From positions 124,001 through 188,000 of the forward strand of contig DATJOJ010000035.1 in the NCBI GenBank assembly GCA_035507035.1: a DNA stretch of 64,000 bases. Reading direction: 5' to 3'. Position 1 is the stretch's first letter. Each line of letters opens with the position of its first letter. The notes below the pieces were generated by a model. It was given only the letters and a program-made list of their open reading frames with translations. It ran no database searches and was not told where the DNA came from. The position numbers and the translations under genes were made by a program. Positions 25,305-33,496 of this stretch are shown here, piece by piece. This DNA comes from DATJOJ01 sp035507035 (GTDB taxonomy: Bacteria; Acidobacteriota; Terriglobia; Terriglobales; Acidobacteriaceae).

Positions 25305-25994
25305 TTATGGTACGGTTCCCGCCACCGCGAATGCACCGAAGATGCCTTGGCTGGAAAACCATCCCGACCCATCCTGGCTATTCTGGAACGCGAAGTTTTG
25401 GGTGGTTTGATTAGTGTCGTTGTCGTTCCACGCCGCCCACGTTGTCGAAGCGGGCGTAGTAGGTTGCACTACGATCCAATATTGCGTTCCTGCGGTGACT
25501 GAAATTCCAGAAATGATTTGTAGCTCGACCGCGCAGCACATGCCTAAAGACGGCAAATTGCTGATAGTGAAACTTGCCAGCGAAGCTCCGGGCAGGCCGC
25601 TATTATCGGCGTTGAGGCTGACGGTCACTTCGTTATCGCCGGAAATGTAACTGACGGCGACACCGATCCGGGTCACTGTAGCGTTCACGGATGGAGTAAA
25701 AGGCAAAGCATCGGCTGCTTGAAAGCCCAGCTGCGAGCCGCTTCCGGAGATGGTCCAACCGTTACAGCACCAGTAAACGCCCAAGGGGTAATGGCTGGCG
25801 TTGTCATAGATCATGACAACGTTCGACGGCGGTTCGAGTGATTGCGGCACAAATGGGCTTGCTGCCTTGGCGACCGTCGTCTGGCGGCCGTCCTTGCTGA
25901 GTGCAATTTCATTTTTGTTGGCAGCCATAGCCATCCCGCTGACAACCAGCAATATGGCAAGGCTAAAAGCCGAATTTCTCACTGCGGTACTCAT
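25305..25994 (-). CDS. Exported choice-of-anchor-like protein, paralogue 1
   Basis: A 229-residue protein with a signal peptide (AILLVVSGMAMAA) and a beta-sandwich of choice-of-anchor type: an opening YDNASHYPLGVYWCCNGWTI, then ADALPFTPSVNATVTRIGV and VSLNADNSGLPGASL. It has two Cys-Cys pairs (YWCCNG, GMCCAVE) and a closing ISVTAGTQYWIVV. A GAGGAAG site lies before the ATG at 25994. It shares about the whole fold with the next gene upstream. It is probably extracellular or outer-surface. The anchoring C-terminal motif seen in some family members was not found, so the class assignment is tentative. Confidence 0.75.
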   Translation of the reverse strand: MSTAVRNSAFSLAILLVVSGMAMAANKNEIALSKDGRQTTVAKAASPFVPQSLEPPSNVVMIYDNASHYPLGVYWCCNGWTISGSGSQLGFQAADALPFTPSVNATVTRIGVAVSYISGDNEVTVSLNADNSGLPGASLASFTISNLPSLGMCCAVELQIISGISVTAGTQYWIVVQPTTPASTTWAAWNDNDTNQTTQNFAFQNSQDGSGWFSSQGIFGAFAVAGTVP

Positions 25995-26052
25995 GATTTT
26001 TCTTCCTCAGTTGGGTGAAGGTTAGAAAAGAAGATGGTTTGCCTAGAGAAAG

Positions 26053-26083
26053 AACCGCCTACGTCCAATTTGGCCGTAGGCGG
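26053..26083 (-). terminator. Rho-independent terminator-like hairpin
   Basis: CCGCCTACG pairs with CGTAGGCGG (26055-26063/26075-26083). Read on the minus strand it is followed by TTCTTTCTC. It lies 25 bases after the stop of the 26108-26809 gene and between the two paralogues, so each is probably transcribed separately. Confidence 0.6.
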
Positions 26084-26107
26084 GTTGTTTGTATAGAGGG
26101 TTCGTTT

Positions 26108-26809
26108 TTACTGCCCGTAAATCGCGTATCCCGGCAGGATACCTTCGGTGTTGATCCAACCGCCGTTACTGGTCGCGTAGAACGCGGACGGATAGGAGCG
26201 CATGTCCGTAGTGTTATAGGCCCAAGCATCGAACGTCGTCTCGGTTTTAGTGTCAGTGCTGACCACAAACCAATACTGCGTTCCGGCGGTTACCGGTACA
26301 CCTTGGCTCCCACCGCCCGCCTGCGCGAGCTGGCAGCAGTCGCCAAAGTCGCCCAGACCGGTAACGTCTACGCTACCCAGAGCGTTGCCCGGCAAGCCAT
26401 TGGCGTCAGCGTTGATGCTCAGAGTGACGCCGTTGACTCCGTTCTGACCCCAACCCACTGAAGCTTGAACCTTGGTAACGGTCATGTTGGCCGTGGGCGT
26501 GAACGGAATCGCATCCCAGTAAGCCGAGCCGAGGAATGAGTCCGGACCCGAAATCGTATCGCCATAGCAGCAGAAATAGACGCCGAAGGGATATTTGCTG
26601 AGGTTACCGGCGATCAGGGTGAGGCCGGCGGGGACCTGGGGTGGCGCCACAACATGACCCGAGGGATGGGTAGCAATTACGTTTCTGCCGTTATTGCTGA
26701 CGACGATTCCGTTCTTTCGGCCGGCGGCAGCCAGGGCCACCATACCAGCGATGAGCAGCAAGCAGGTAACGAGCGCAATGCGTGGAAGCGGCTTCTTCAA
26801 CATACTCAT
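26108..26809 (-). CDS. Exported choice-of-anchor-like protein, paralogue 2
   Basis: About 233 residues. ATG 26809 follows AAGGAGAATTCC, and the longer frame to 26866 lacks such a site. The signal peptide (LVTCLLLIAGMVALAAA) is followed by a region like that of paralogue 1: NLSKYPFGVYFCCYGDTISGP, WDAIPFTPTANMTVTKV, LSINADANGLPGNALGSV, GDCCQLAQ and VTAGTQYWFVVSTD. The paired Cys-Cys motifs are conserved between the two. They probably arose by tandem duplication and then diverged considerably. Function unknown. Confidence 0.75.
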   Translation of the reverse strand: MSMLKKPLPRIALVTCLLLIAGMVALAAAGRKNGIVVSNNGRNVIATHPSGHVVAPPQVPAGLTLIAGNLSKYPFGVYFCCYGDTISGPDSFLGSAYWDAIPFTPTANMTVTKVQASVGWGQNGVNGVTLSINADANGLPGNALGSVDVTGLGDFGDCCQLAQAGGGSQGVPVTAGTQYWFVVSTDTKTETTFDAWAYNTTDMRSYPSAFYATSNGGWINTEGILPGYAIYGQ

Positions 26810-27208
26810 GGAATTCTCCTTGTCTCTGATATTTGAGTTGGGCTTAATTCGAGAACCACAACGCAACCGGAGTACACATGGGAAGATCGGAACCTTGCAT
26901 TGAACTCTTGGAACTCCAATGCTACGGCTGTCCTCACCCGTTCCGCCCTCTCCGATTGTTTGCTGGGTTGACCGGAACAGAATTGCCCCTCAACCCGCTG
27001 CTGGAAGCTACTCCCGATTCTCAGGGGATTGGGTGAAAATCGGGAACTGGAAAGCGTGCCGATTCTACACCAAGTAGTTGGGAAGTCAATGGCAGATTGC
27101 CGGTCTGGCAAGGCTTTTCGTGGACACCGCAGCGACCAGCCGCAAAATTCTGCGCACGTGCTGCAATTTTTTATCCATCTGTAAAGGCTGCGAACATGTC
27201 GGCCCGTC
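26810..27208. other. Intergenic stretch upstream of the choice-of-anchor pair, no gene seen
   Basis: About 400 bases. A long minus-strand open frame crosses it (26806-27375) but has Arg/Ser-rich, shadow-like composition and no start site. The promoter of the 26809 gene must lie here; no clear consensus was seen. Confidence 0.5.
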
Positions 27209-27391
27209 GTGAAACAAGTTCGATCGCGTTCCGACAAATCCTTGAGGAAAGAATCCTCCTCTGAGACAAATGATTCGCCTCTTGCTAATCTTGGCTCGGT
27301 GAAGCTGGAAACGAAATTTTGGACGGCGACGGTCATCTTGACGGTCGTTCTGCTGGTGTGCCTCTGGCTCTTCACAAGGGGCGAGATGTGA
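27209..27391 (+). CDS. Possible small single-pass membrane protein (60 aa)
   Basis: GTG 27209 opens a 60-residue frame. Its N-terminal half is charged and Ser/Lys-rich, and it carries one convincing hydrophobic helix (FWTATVILTVVLLVCLWLF) near the C-terminus. No ribosome-binding site is evident. A short tail-anchored protein is possible, and a chance ORF equally so. Confidence 0.3.
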   Translation: MKQVRSRSDKSLRKESSSETNDSPLANLGSVKLETKFWTATVILTVVLLVCLWLFTRGEM

Positions 27392-27519
27392 CTATCCGCA
27401 GAAGTTCGCGAGCATCGGCTGCGCGAAACGTGAGATCACCTCGCTCTGCCAGACAGAGAATTATGCTCGGGGCGCCAAGCCTTGACCGAGAGCCAGGGAC
27501 CATCTGCCCGCTAATGGAA

Positions 27520-27543
27520 AAGGCCGGCGATCACGCCGGCCTT
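27520..27543 (-). terminator. Rho-independent terminator of the HU gene
   Basis: Perfect 10-bp stem AAGGCCGGCG/CGCCGGCCTT (27520-27529/27534-27543) with a 4-base loop. On the minus strand a short TTTCC tract follows. It lies 17 bases after the HU stop. Confidence 0.75.
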
Positions 27544-27560
27544 CCAACAAAAATACCGTG

Positions 27561-27854
27561 CTATTTCTTGGGCGCGATGGCATCCTTGGTGGCCTTAGCG
27601 ACACGGAACTTCACCACAGTCTTGGCCTTGATCTGGATGGGTTCGCCAGTTTGCGGGTTGCGTCCCATGCGGGCCTTGCGGTGCGCTTTGACTAAACGTC
27701 CGAGTCCGGGAATCACAAACACTCCATTTTTCTTGGTTTCTTTGATTGCGGTGTCGGTCAAGTTCTCAAGAAACGAGGCTGCGGTTTTGTTATTGCTGCC
27801 GAGTTTCTCTGCCAGATGACGCACCAATTGGGTCTTGGTCATGCCTGAAGCCAT
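27561..27854 (-). CDS. HU-family histone-like DNA-binding protein
   Basis: A 97-residue nucleoid protein of the HU/IHF family. The N-terminal dimerising helices (MTKTQLVRHLAEKLGSNNKTA) precede the DNA-binding beta-arm with the signature GRNPQTGEPIQIKAKTVVKFR; the Pro in RNPQ is the residue that kinks DNA. It starts at ATG 27854 after a strong AGGAGG. A terminator follows, so it is monocistronic. HU versus IHF identity is not decided; the length favours an HU homodimer. Confidence 0.93.
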   Translation of the reverse strand: MASGMTKTQLVRHLAEKLGSNNKTAASFLENLTDTAIKETKKNGVFVIPGLGRLVKAHRKARMGRNPQTGEPIQIKAKTVVKFRVAKATKDAIAPKK

Positions 27855-28032
27855 GAATCCTCCTGTAGCGAACGCTGAATTTTCCTACGATAACCCGCAT
27901 CTTATACCAGCTTCCTGTGGAAAGATAGCGTTTCACCCGCATTTTTAGCGGTTTTTTTCATGATGAACCTCGAAAATCCACAGAAATTCGACATTTTTTG
28001 GGTCTGAGGGTCGAGAAGTAACGTTCCCCGCA

Positions 28033-28245
28033 TTACCGAATCATCACACCACCGTCGCCAAACTGCGGTTCGTGTCGGCTTCTTCCTGTCCTAAATACCG
28101 TACCGTCCGTAAGCAGGAGAAGAGTTCCGGTTTCGGTGGGCGGCGGATTGGTTAACGTTTGCCACTGCTGCGCTTGCAGTAACCCGCTACTGAACATCAA
28201 CAACAGAACTATCGCGACTCGCCGGCACATTCGGTTCATCCGCAC
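28033..28245 (-). pseudogene. 5' remnant of an exported beta-propeller-like protein
   Basis: A 70-residue frame with a clean signal peptide (VAIVLLLMFSSGLLQAQ), directly followed by WQTLTNPPPTETGTLLLLTDGTVF. That opening is what large exported kelch/propeller-type proteins of Acidobacteriota begin with, as I recall (W..LTN.P....T.LLLTDGTV). The frame then changes to unrelated sequence (RTGRSRHEPQFG) and stops. The remaining 400 or so codons are absent. It could be a true short protein, but truncation is the better reading. Confidence 0.5.
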
Positions 28246-28325
28246 TTTCAGCTGATTCTATGCGCGTTCCGGCAGAGGGGTAGGACGGCCGCTGCATGTC
28301 ATAATGAATCAATCTGGAGGATCCC

Positions 28326-28982
28326 TTGAGTTGTGCCATCTGCGAAAAGCGCAAAGAGAAGCGCTTCTGCCCTGCCGTCCATGGGCGGATTTGCCCGCAA
28401 TGCTGCGGTGAGCAGCGTGAGGTCACGCTCGATTGCCCAAGCGACTGTCCTTACTTGCGGCAGGCGCGCGAGCATGAGAAACCGCGATCGCTGGAGAATG
28501 TAGATGGTGTCGAGTTGTTCCCACGCGTGGAGATCGGCGACCAATTTGTTTATGAGCATGAGCACTTATTGATCGGGCTCAGCTTTGCGCTGGCGAAGAG
28601 TGCGCGAGCCGATCGTGCTCTGACGGATCCAGAGCTGATTTCCGCGCTCACCGCCATTGCGAGGACGTATGAGACGCTGGTGAATTCGGGGTTGCATTAC
28701 GAAACGCCGGTGGCCAGCGTGACTCAGCAAGCCGTCGCCGCCGAGGTGCAAAACCTTGTGAAGCAGTATCGCGAGACGGAAGAGAAAAATGTTGGTTACT
28801 CGCGATTGCGGGATTCGGAGGTCCTGAAGGCCCTGGTGTTTCTGATTCGCATGGGACACGCGCGGACTTCCGGCCGGCCCAAATCGCGGGCGTTTATCGA
28901 ATTCGTTTCCTCGCAATTTCCGGAAAAAGAATCCACGATCGTGGCACCAGACGACGCTGGAACCCGCCTGATTGTACCCTGA
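28326..28982 (+). CDS. Cys-rich N-terminal hypothetical protein, probable zinc binder
   Basis: TTG 28326 follows GGAGG. The 218 residues open with a Cys cluster (SCAICEKRKEKRFCPA, then RICPQCCGEQRE and LDCPSDCPYL), eight or nine Cys within about 45 residues that fit one or two zinc sites. The remaining ~170 residues are helical and soluble (LLIGLSFALAKSARADRALTDPELISAL). No named family was recognised. It is monocistronic and divergent from the remnant upstream. Confidence 0.7.
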   Translation: MSCAICEKRKEKRFCPAVHGRICPQCCGEQREVTLDCPSDCPYLRQAREHEKPRSLENVDGVELFPRVEIGDQFVYEHEHLLIGLSFALAKSARADRALTDPELISALTAIARTYETLVNSGLHYETPVASVTQQAVAAEVQNLVKQYRETEEKNVGYSRLRDSEVLKALVFLIRMGHARTSGRPKSRAFIEFVSSQFPEKESTIVAPDDAGTRLIVP

Positions 28983-29151
28983 CGCCTTCAAAGGAACCTG
29001 CTATCTTGTCTCCGATGCCCTGCTGCTAGCGGCTTCGGGCCGTTTTGTTGTATCGTGGTTCGGCGTTGCCATGAGCGGGACAGACCGCCGCTCCCGGTTG
29101 CACGAATCAGTGGCCAACCCATAACAACCGATCCATTCGAGGAGTGCGCCC

Positions 29152-30663
29152 ATGAAACGCAAGGTTCTCGTTCTTAGTCTTACCGCTGGATTAATGCTCG
29201 TCGCTTGGAGTGCTATTCACGCTGTGGGAATCGTTGCCAATTCCGCGTGGCCGCAGTGGGGGCGCACTTCTTTACACAATAGTTCGCTGGTGACGGTTGG
29301 CCAGTCCCCGCAAACACAACTGGCAAACATTGTTTACGATCCTTTTGTCGCGCAAGAAAAGGCCGAGAGCGGAGGCGATCTGCTGGCCCACTATCAGGTT
29401 CCGCTTGTCGATACTCCGTTCGTACTTATGGAGGCCAAAACAGGGACCTATGTTTCCTGCGATCCTCCCGGCTCAGGTCAGCCGTACCCTTGCGGGCCTG
29501 ACGATTGGAACACCGAAATTTGGAATGAGCGAGCCTTCATTTGGCAAAACGGGGTGCTGGCGCAGCTCTGGAATTTTCAAACCGACTGGAAACCAGAGCC
29601 TAATACCGACCAGGGTGGCCAGAACGAAGATGGATTGTTTGGATGGGAGCCAGTTTTTCACGCAGCGCTCTGGAATGGATTCGTGTTTGTTCCGGGTGCA
29701 GGTGGCACCGTTATCAAAGTTAACGAGTGGACTGGGGCGCCGGTGCAGCGGTACCAACCATTTGGCAAAAATATCGATCCCAACACGTTTGTTTCCGGAC
29801 CGCTGACGATCGATGGCCAGGGCAATCTCTATTACAACGCCATCGCCTTCGATCCCACCAATCCATGGAGCGTCGACATTCGTGGTGCCTGGTTGGTGAA
29901 GATCACTCCCGCTGGCGTCATAAGTACGGCTAGCTACGCGAACATTGCTCCCCCGAGTTGCAGGGGATGTGGATCGCAGCGCCCAGGGGTCAATGTGGCT
30001 CCCGCAGTTTCTGCCGATGGAACAACCGTCTATACTTCAAGCCTCGCGCATCTCAACGATACGGATTCGTACCTGCTGGCGGTGAATTCCGATCTTTCTG
30101 CCAAGTGGCAGAGCTCCTTAACCGTGCAGAATGGCCAGATCCAAGGTGTGGTCGTCGATCTTTCTTCTGCCACGCCGGTTGTCCTGCCTGACGGCGTTCT
30201 CTATGGAGTTCTCACACAACACAGCGACCGCGGTTACATGTTGAAATTCAGCTCTTCCGGCCAATATCTGACGAATTTCAATTTCGGATGGGACGACACT
30301 CCCGCAGTGTATGCACACAACGGTTCGTATTCCGTGATCACCAAGGACAACTATTACGATTCCAACGGGCCCTACTACATCACGCAATTGAACGCGAATC
30401 TCGGCGTCGAATGGCAGTACCAGAGCCCGACGAATTATGAATGGTGCGTCAATGCGCCCGCCGTCGACAAGAACGGCACTGTCTATGCGGACAGCGAGGA
30501 TGGAAATCTCTACGTCATCAACCAGGGCGGGACGCTGAAAGGCAACATCTTTCTGCAATCGGCAGTGGGAGCGGCATACACGCCGGTCTCGCTGGGATGG
30601 GATGGAAAGATCTACACGGAAAATAACGGAAACATGTTCGCGGTGGGATCCGGGACGAAGTGA
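29152..30663 (+). CDS. Exported PQQ-like beta-propeller protein
   Basis: 503 residues with a signal peptide (LVLSLTAGLMLVAWSAIHA) and a series of beta-propeller blades of the quinoprotein/PQQ type. Examples are GFVFVPGAGGTVIKVNEWTG, DGQGNLYYNAIAFDP, AVSADGTTVYTSSLAHLND, DKNGTVYADSEDGNLYVINQGG and LGWDGKIYTENNGNMFAV. No haem-binding CXXCH is present. A Cys-rich loop SCRGCGSQ is present instead. No cofactor-binding residues are identifiable, so enzymatic activity is uncertain. It is flanked by a Cys-rich gene upstream and by folK in the opposite orientation. Confidence 0.75.
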   Translation: MKRKVLVLSLTAGLMLVAWSAIHAVGIVANSAWPQWGRTSLHNSSLVTVGQSPQTQLANIVYDPFVAQEKAESGGDLLAHYQVPLVDTPFVLMEAKTGTYVSCDPPGSGQPYPCGPDDWNTEIWNERAFIWQNGVLAQLWNFQTDWKPEPNTDQGGQNEDGLFGWEPVFHAALWNGFVFVPGAGGTVIKVNEWTGAPVQRYQPFGKNIDPNTFVSGPLTIDGQGNLYYNAIAFDPTNPWSVDIRGAWLVKITPAGVISTASYANIAPPSCRGCGSQRPGVNVAPAVSADGTTVYTSSLAHLNDTDSYLLAVNSDLSAKWQSSLTVQNGQIQGVVVDLSSATPVVLPDGVLYGVLTQHSDRGYMLKFSSSGQYLTNFNFGWDDTPAVYAHNGSYSVITKDNYYDSNGPYYITQLNANLGVEWQYQSPTNYEWCVNAPAVDKNGTVYADSEDGNLYVINQGGTLKGNIFLQSAVGAAYTPVSLGWDGKIYTENNGNMFAVGSGTK

Positions 30664-30675
30664 AGTCGGGTCGGC

Positions 30676-31164
30676 TTACTTCACTTTTCGCACCGCCTGC
30701 CCGGCGGGAAGAGCATCCCGCAACTCGCGAATAGTCTTTTTGAACGCCGGATGGCGAATATCCGCAGCGATCTCGGCCAGCGGCTCGAGCACAAAGCGGC
30801 GTTCGTGCATGGAAGGATGGGGCACGGTCAGGCCTTTCGTGTCGATGATCGAGTTGCCGAACAGCAGAATATCAATGTCGATGGTGCGCGGACCTTTCTT
30901 CTGTTCCCGCCGGCGCTTGCGTCCCATCTGCTGCTCTAGATCGAGGATTCCGGCCAGCAGCTGCTTGGGCATTTTTTCCGTGTCCAGCTTCACTGCGCAG
31001 TTGAGGAACCACGGCTGCGCCGTGAACTCCACCGGCTCGGTTTCGTAAAAAGAAGAGACGGCAAGGACCTCGCCCAGGCTTCGGAGCCGTTCGACCGCGT
31101 CGTTCAGATTCGCGGCGCGATCTCCGACGTTCGAGCCGAGCGAAAGATAGACAATCTTGTGCAC
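30676..31164 (-). CDS. folK: 2-amino-4-hydroxy-6-hydroxymethyldihydropteridine diphosphokinase
   Basis: Transfers pyrophosphate from ATP to the pterin in folate synthesis. About 162 residues from GTG 31164. The family markers are YLSLGSNVGDR, SSFYETEPVEF, RKRRREQKKGPRTIDIDIL (catalytic Asp pair) and VPHPSMHERRFVL. The open frame extends 21 codons further upstream but without a start supported by a ribosome-binding site. It is convergent with the propeller gene. Confidence 0.93.
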   Translation of the reverse strand: MHKIVYLSLGSNVGDRAANLNDAVERLRSLGEVLAVSSFYETEPVEFTAQPWFLNCAVKLDTEKMPKQLLAGILDLEQQMGRKRRREQKKGPRTIDIDILLFGNSIIDTKGLTVPHPSMHERRFVLEPLAEIAADIRHPAFKKTIRELRDALPAGQAVRKVK

Positions 31165-31336
31165 GCAAAGTAGTTTCCGGTTTCTGGGAAAAACTTGCAA
31201 ATTCCCTCTTCGCCAGATCCTTTGCAATTCCTAATCTGCAAAGGTTAGCTGCGGAGGTCTGCAGCCTGGAATCGGCGAGAGCATCCAGCTTGAGACTTGC
31301 GGATCAGTTTTCCGCAGGCTGGAATGGTGTGAGCCC

Positions 31337-31567
31337 ATGCTCTCAATTCACACCAAAATCGACCGCACTCAGCGGCTCATTCGCATGATGGAAGAAGACG
31401 CTCCGCTCCTAGCCATGCGCGTGGCTGCGCTGAGCCCGGAGCGTCAGAAGTCGGCGAAAGAGTACGCCAATCGTCTTACTGCGCACGCGCGCGCTGAGCT
31501 GGAAAGATTGATTCAGGAAGAATCGATCTGGGACCACAACGATCCCAGCCCACAAGCGGCGGATTAG
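31337..31567 (+). CDS. Small hypothetical protein (76 aa)
   Basis: ATG 31337 opens a 76-residue charged helical protein (RLIRMMEEDAPLLAMRVAAL, RAELERLIQEESIWDHNDPS). The ribosome-binding site is weak (TGGTGTGAGCCC). No family was recognised. It is convergent with lpxC, 32 bases away. A real but unknown small gene is likely. Confidence 0.5.
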   Translation: MLSIHTKIDRTQRLIRMMEEDAPLLAMRVAALSPERQKSAKEYANRLTAHARAELERLIQEESIWDHNDPSPQAAD

Positions 31568-31599
31568 ATCTTTCGGCGGGCGTACTTATACGGGAACTC

Positions 31600-32505
31600 T
31601 CACGCGGTCTGCGCCGCCAGCACTCGCATCGGGGCCGATACTGCCGCGGTTGCTTCTTCCAACGTTGTCTCTTCCCACAGCGTGTGATCCCGCAAGATGC
31701 GCGAAACGAGCGCGGTGTGCATGGCGTGGCCGGCGCGGTCGGCGACTACATTGCCGAGAATTTGCTTGCCGATAAGCGCGAGATCGCCGATCAGGTCGAG
31801 CACTTTGTGGCGGACGAACTCGTCCGAATAGCGCAACGGAGGATTCTCGATTCCGGTCTTGGTTAAGACGATGCAGTTCTCCGGCGTGGCGCCTCGAATC
31901 AGCCCCATTTTCCGCATGGCTTGCTCATCCTCGCGGAAGCCGAAAGTGCGAGCGGCGGCAATGTGGTTGAGGTAGTTGCCGTCACCCAGTTCGGCACGGA
32001 AGGTCGCTTTGCCAATCATGGGATGGGCAAAATTAATCGTGTACGACACCGAATAGGTTTCCGAAGGATACACCGCGATGAACTTGTCACCTTCGCGCAG
32101 TTCAATTTCACGATTCATCCTTAGATAAGTACGTAGGCGGCGCTGCTGGCGAATTCCGGCTTTGCGAATCAGCTCGACAAATGGCCAGGCACTGCCATCC
32201 AGGATGGGCAGCTCGAGGTTGTTCAGCTCAATGATGGCGTTATCGACGCCCATCCCGATCAGCGCGGAAAGCAAATGCTCCGTGGTAGAGATCAGCACGC
32301 CTTTCTTCATCAAGCTGGTGGCGTAGCTGACGCGGGCGAGATTGCGGCCGGTAGCTTCGAGTTCAAAGCCATCAAGGTCGGTACGGCGGAAGACGATGCC
32401 CCGACCGGCGGGAGCGGGGAGGATGCGCATGTGCACCGGAGCGCCGCTGTGCAGGCCGATTCCGGAACACTCCACTGCTGCACGGATTGTGTGCTCGTGC
32501 CTCAA
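31600..32505 (-). CDS. lpxC: UDP-3-O-acyl-N-acetylglucosamine deacetylase
   Basis: Zinc deacetylase, the committed step of lipid A synthesis, showing that the organism has an outer membrane with lipopolysaccharide. Of 301 residues the zinc ligands fit His77 (TEHLLSAL, with Glu76 as general base), His233 and Asp237 (RHKVLDLIGD), with His260 (ADRAGHAM) also conserved. An insert-free two-domain fold is normal at this size. The only in-frame start is TTG 32505, after CCCCTTT, so its ribosome-binding site is poor. Confidence 0.95.
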   Translation of the reverse strand: MRHEHTIRAAVECSGIGLHSGAPVHMRILPAPAGRGIVFRRTDLDGFELEATGRNLARVSYATSLMKKGVLISTTEHLLSALIGMGVDNAIIELNNLELPILDGSAWPFVELIRKAGIRQQRRLRTYLRMNREIELREGDKFIAVYPSETYSVSYTINFAHPMIGKATFRAELGDGNYLNHIAAARTFGFREDEQAMRKMGLIRGATPENCIVLTKTGIENPPLRYSDEFVRHKVLDLIGDLALIGKQILGNVVADRAGHAMHTALVSRILRDHTLWEETTLEEATAAVSAPMRVLAAQTA

Positions 32506-32653
32506 AAGGGGAGTAGCTATGTGTGGTTAGATGAGTAGTTTAGCGCTCGCGACCAGAATTCGGCTGTGGCAAATTAGCCACAGTGAGTGGGTTTTCGTAT
32601 ACGCCGATAACGTAAAACCATGCGCGGCAATTAGTTGCCGGAATTGTAAAGAA

Positions 32654-33454
32654 TTACTTTCGAGATGCCTTATTGGGCTCATTGGTAATGCTGGCCTCGA
32701 AAAGCGAATCGCTCAAGCCCTGGTTGTAGCTGACGGCGTGGAGGAAACGCTGGTTCGCCATCGCGCCATTGTAGTAGCGGCTGACGCTGAAGGGCGTCAT
32801 AATCCCCTGCACTGGACGATAAGCGTCGAAAATTTCCTCCTCAACATTACGCTCTTTATCCGTCGGATCGCGCCAGGAATACGATTTTTTGATGGGAAGG
32901 TGAGTGTTGGAATCGAAGTACAAAGTGACCGCGTCATTCTTAGCGTCCATGATGGTTACCTGCTGCGCGTCTTTTTGTGCGGCCACGGTCGGCCCTTCGT
33001 AGAAGAGCGCGATCCCCGGCTCTTTCAGCCATTCGCGCAAGACGTAGTCGAGCGCGTAGCGCCGGCGGCGGTTGTAATCCTGTAGGGTTTTGGCATCTTC
33101 GGCGCGTGTGCCTTTGAAGGTGATCTCGAAGCCCTCGTCGCCACGATAGATGTAGACCACGTCGCGTTGTTTCGTGAGCTCAATGCGTTCCTTATCGGGA
33201 TATTTGTAGAACCGCCAGAAAAGAATGCCAGTGCCCTCGGCCTCTCCGTTATGGAGCGAGTAGGTTCGGCCTTCCTGCTTGATGTCCTGAATATTCAGAT
33301 ACGCGTCGCCGCCCAAGGCCTCGATGGCTTGATTGATCAGCAACCGGGCTTTGTTGGCATTTTCCTGATCGGCAGGGACGGACTGCGACGGAGGAGCGCT
33401 AGTTTGGCCGAATGAAGCGGCAGCGAGCAGTAGTAAGAATGCGGCGTATCTCAT
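32654..33454 (-). CDS. Exported LolA-like outer-membrane lipoprotein-sorting domain protein
   Basis: 266 residues with a signal peptide (AFLLLLAAASFGQ) followed by a short disordered stretch. The LolA-like/DUF fold is suggested by beginnings such as INQAIEALGGDAYLNIQDIKQEGRTYSL, then an RIELTKQRDVVYIYRGDEGFE strand pair and FDSNTHLPIKKSYSW. Such proteins act in the periplasm, but a specific partner is not known. It is 149 bases downstream of lpxC on the same strand but probably separately transcribed. Confidence 0.75.
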   Translation of the reverse strand: MRYAAFLLLLAAASFGQTSAPPSQSVPADQENANKARLLINQAIEALGGDAYLNIQDIKQEGRTYSLHNGEAEGTGILFWRFYKYPDKERIELTKQRDVVYIYRGDEGFEITFKGTRAEDAKTLQDYNRRRRYALDYVLREWLKEPGIALFYEGPTVAAQKDAQQVTIMDAKNDAVTLYFDSNTHLPIKKSYSWRDPTDKERNVEEEIFDAYRPVQGIMTPFSVSRYYNGAMANQRFLHAVSYNQGLSDSLFEASITNEPNKASRK

Positions 33455-33496
33455 TGTCTACAGATTAAGACGCGGGACAAGGAATTGGAAGCTGCC

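Noticed and set aside
26806..27375. 190-codon minus-strand frame upstream of the choice-of-anchor genes
   Set aside because: Ser/Arg/Phe-rich shadow-like composition and no ribosome-binding site; the real gene start at 26809 is well supported.
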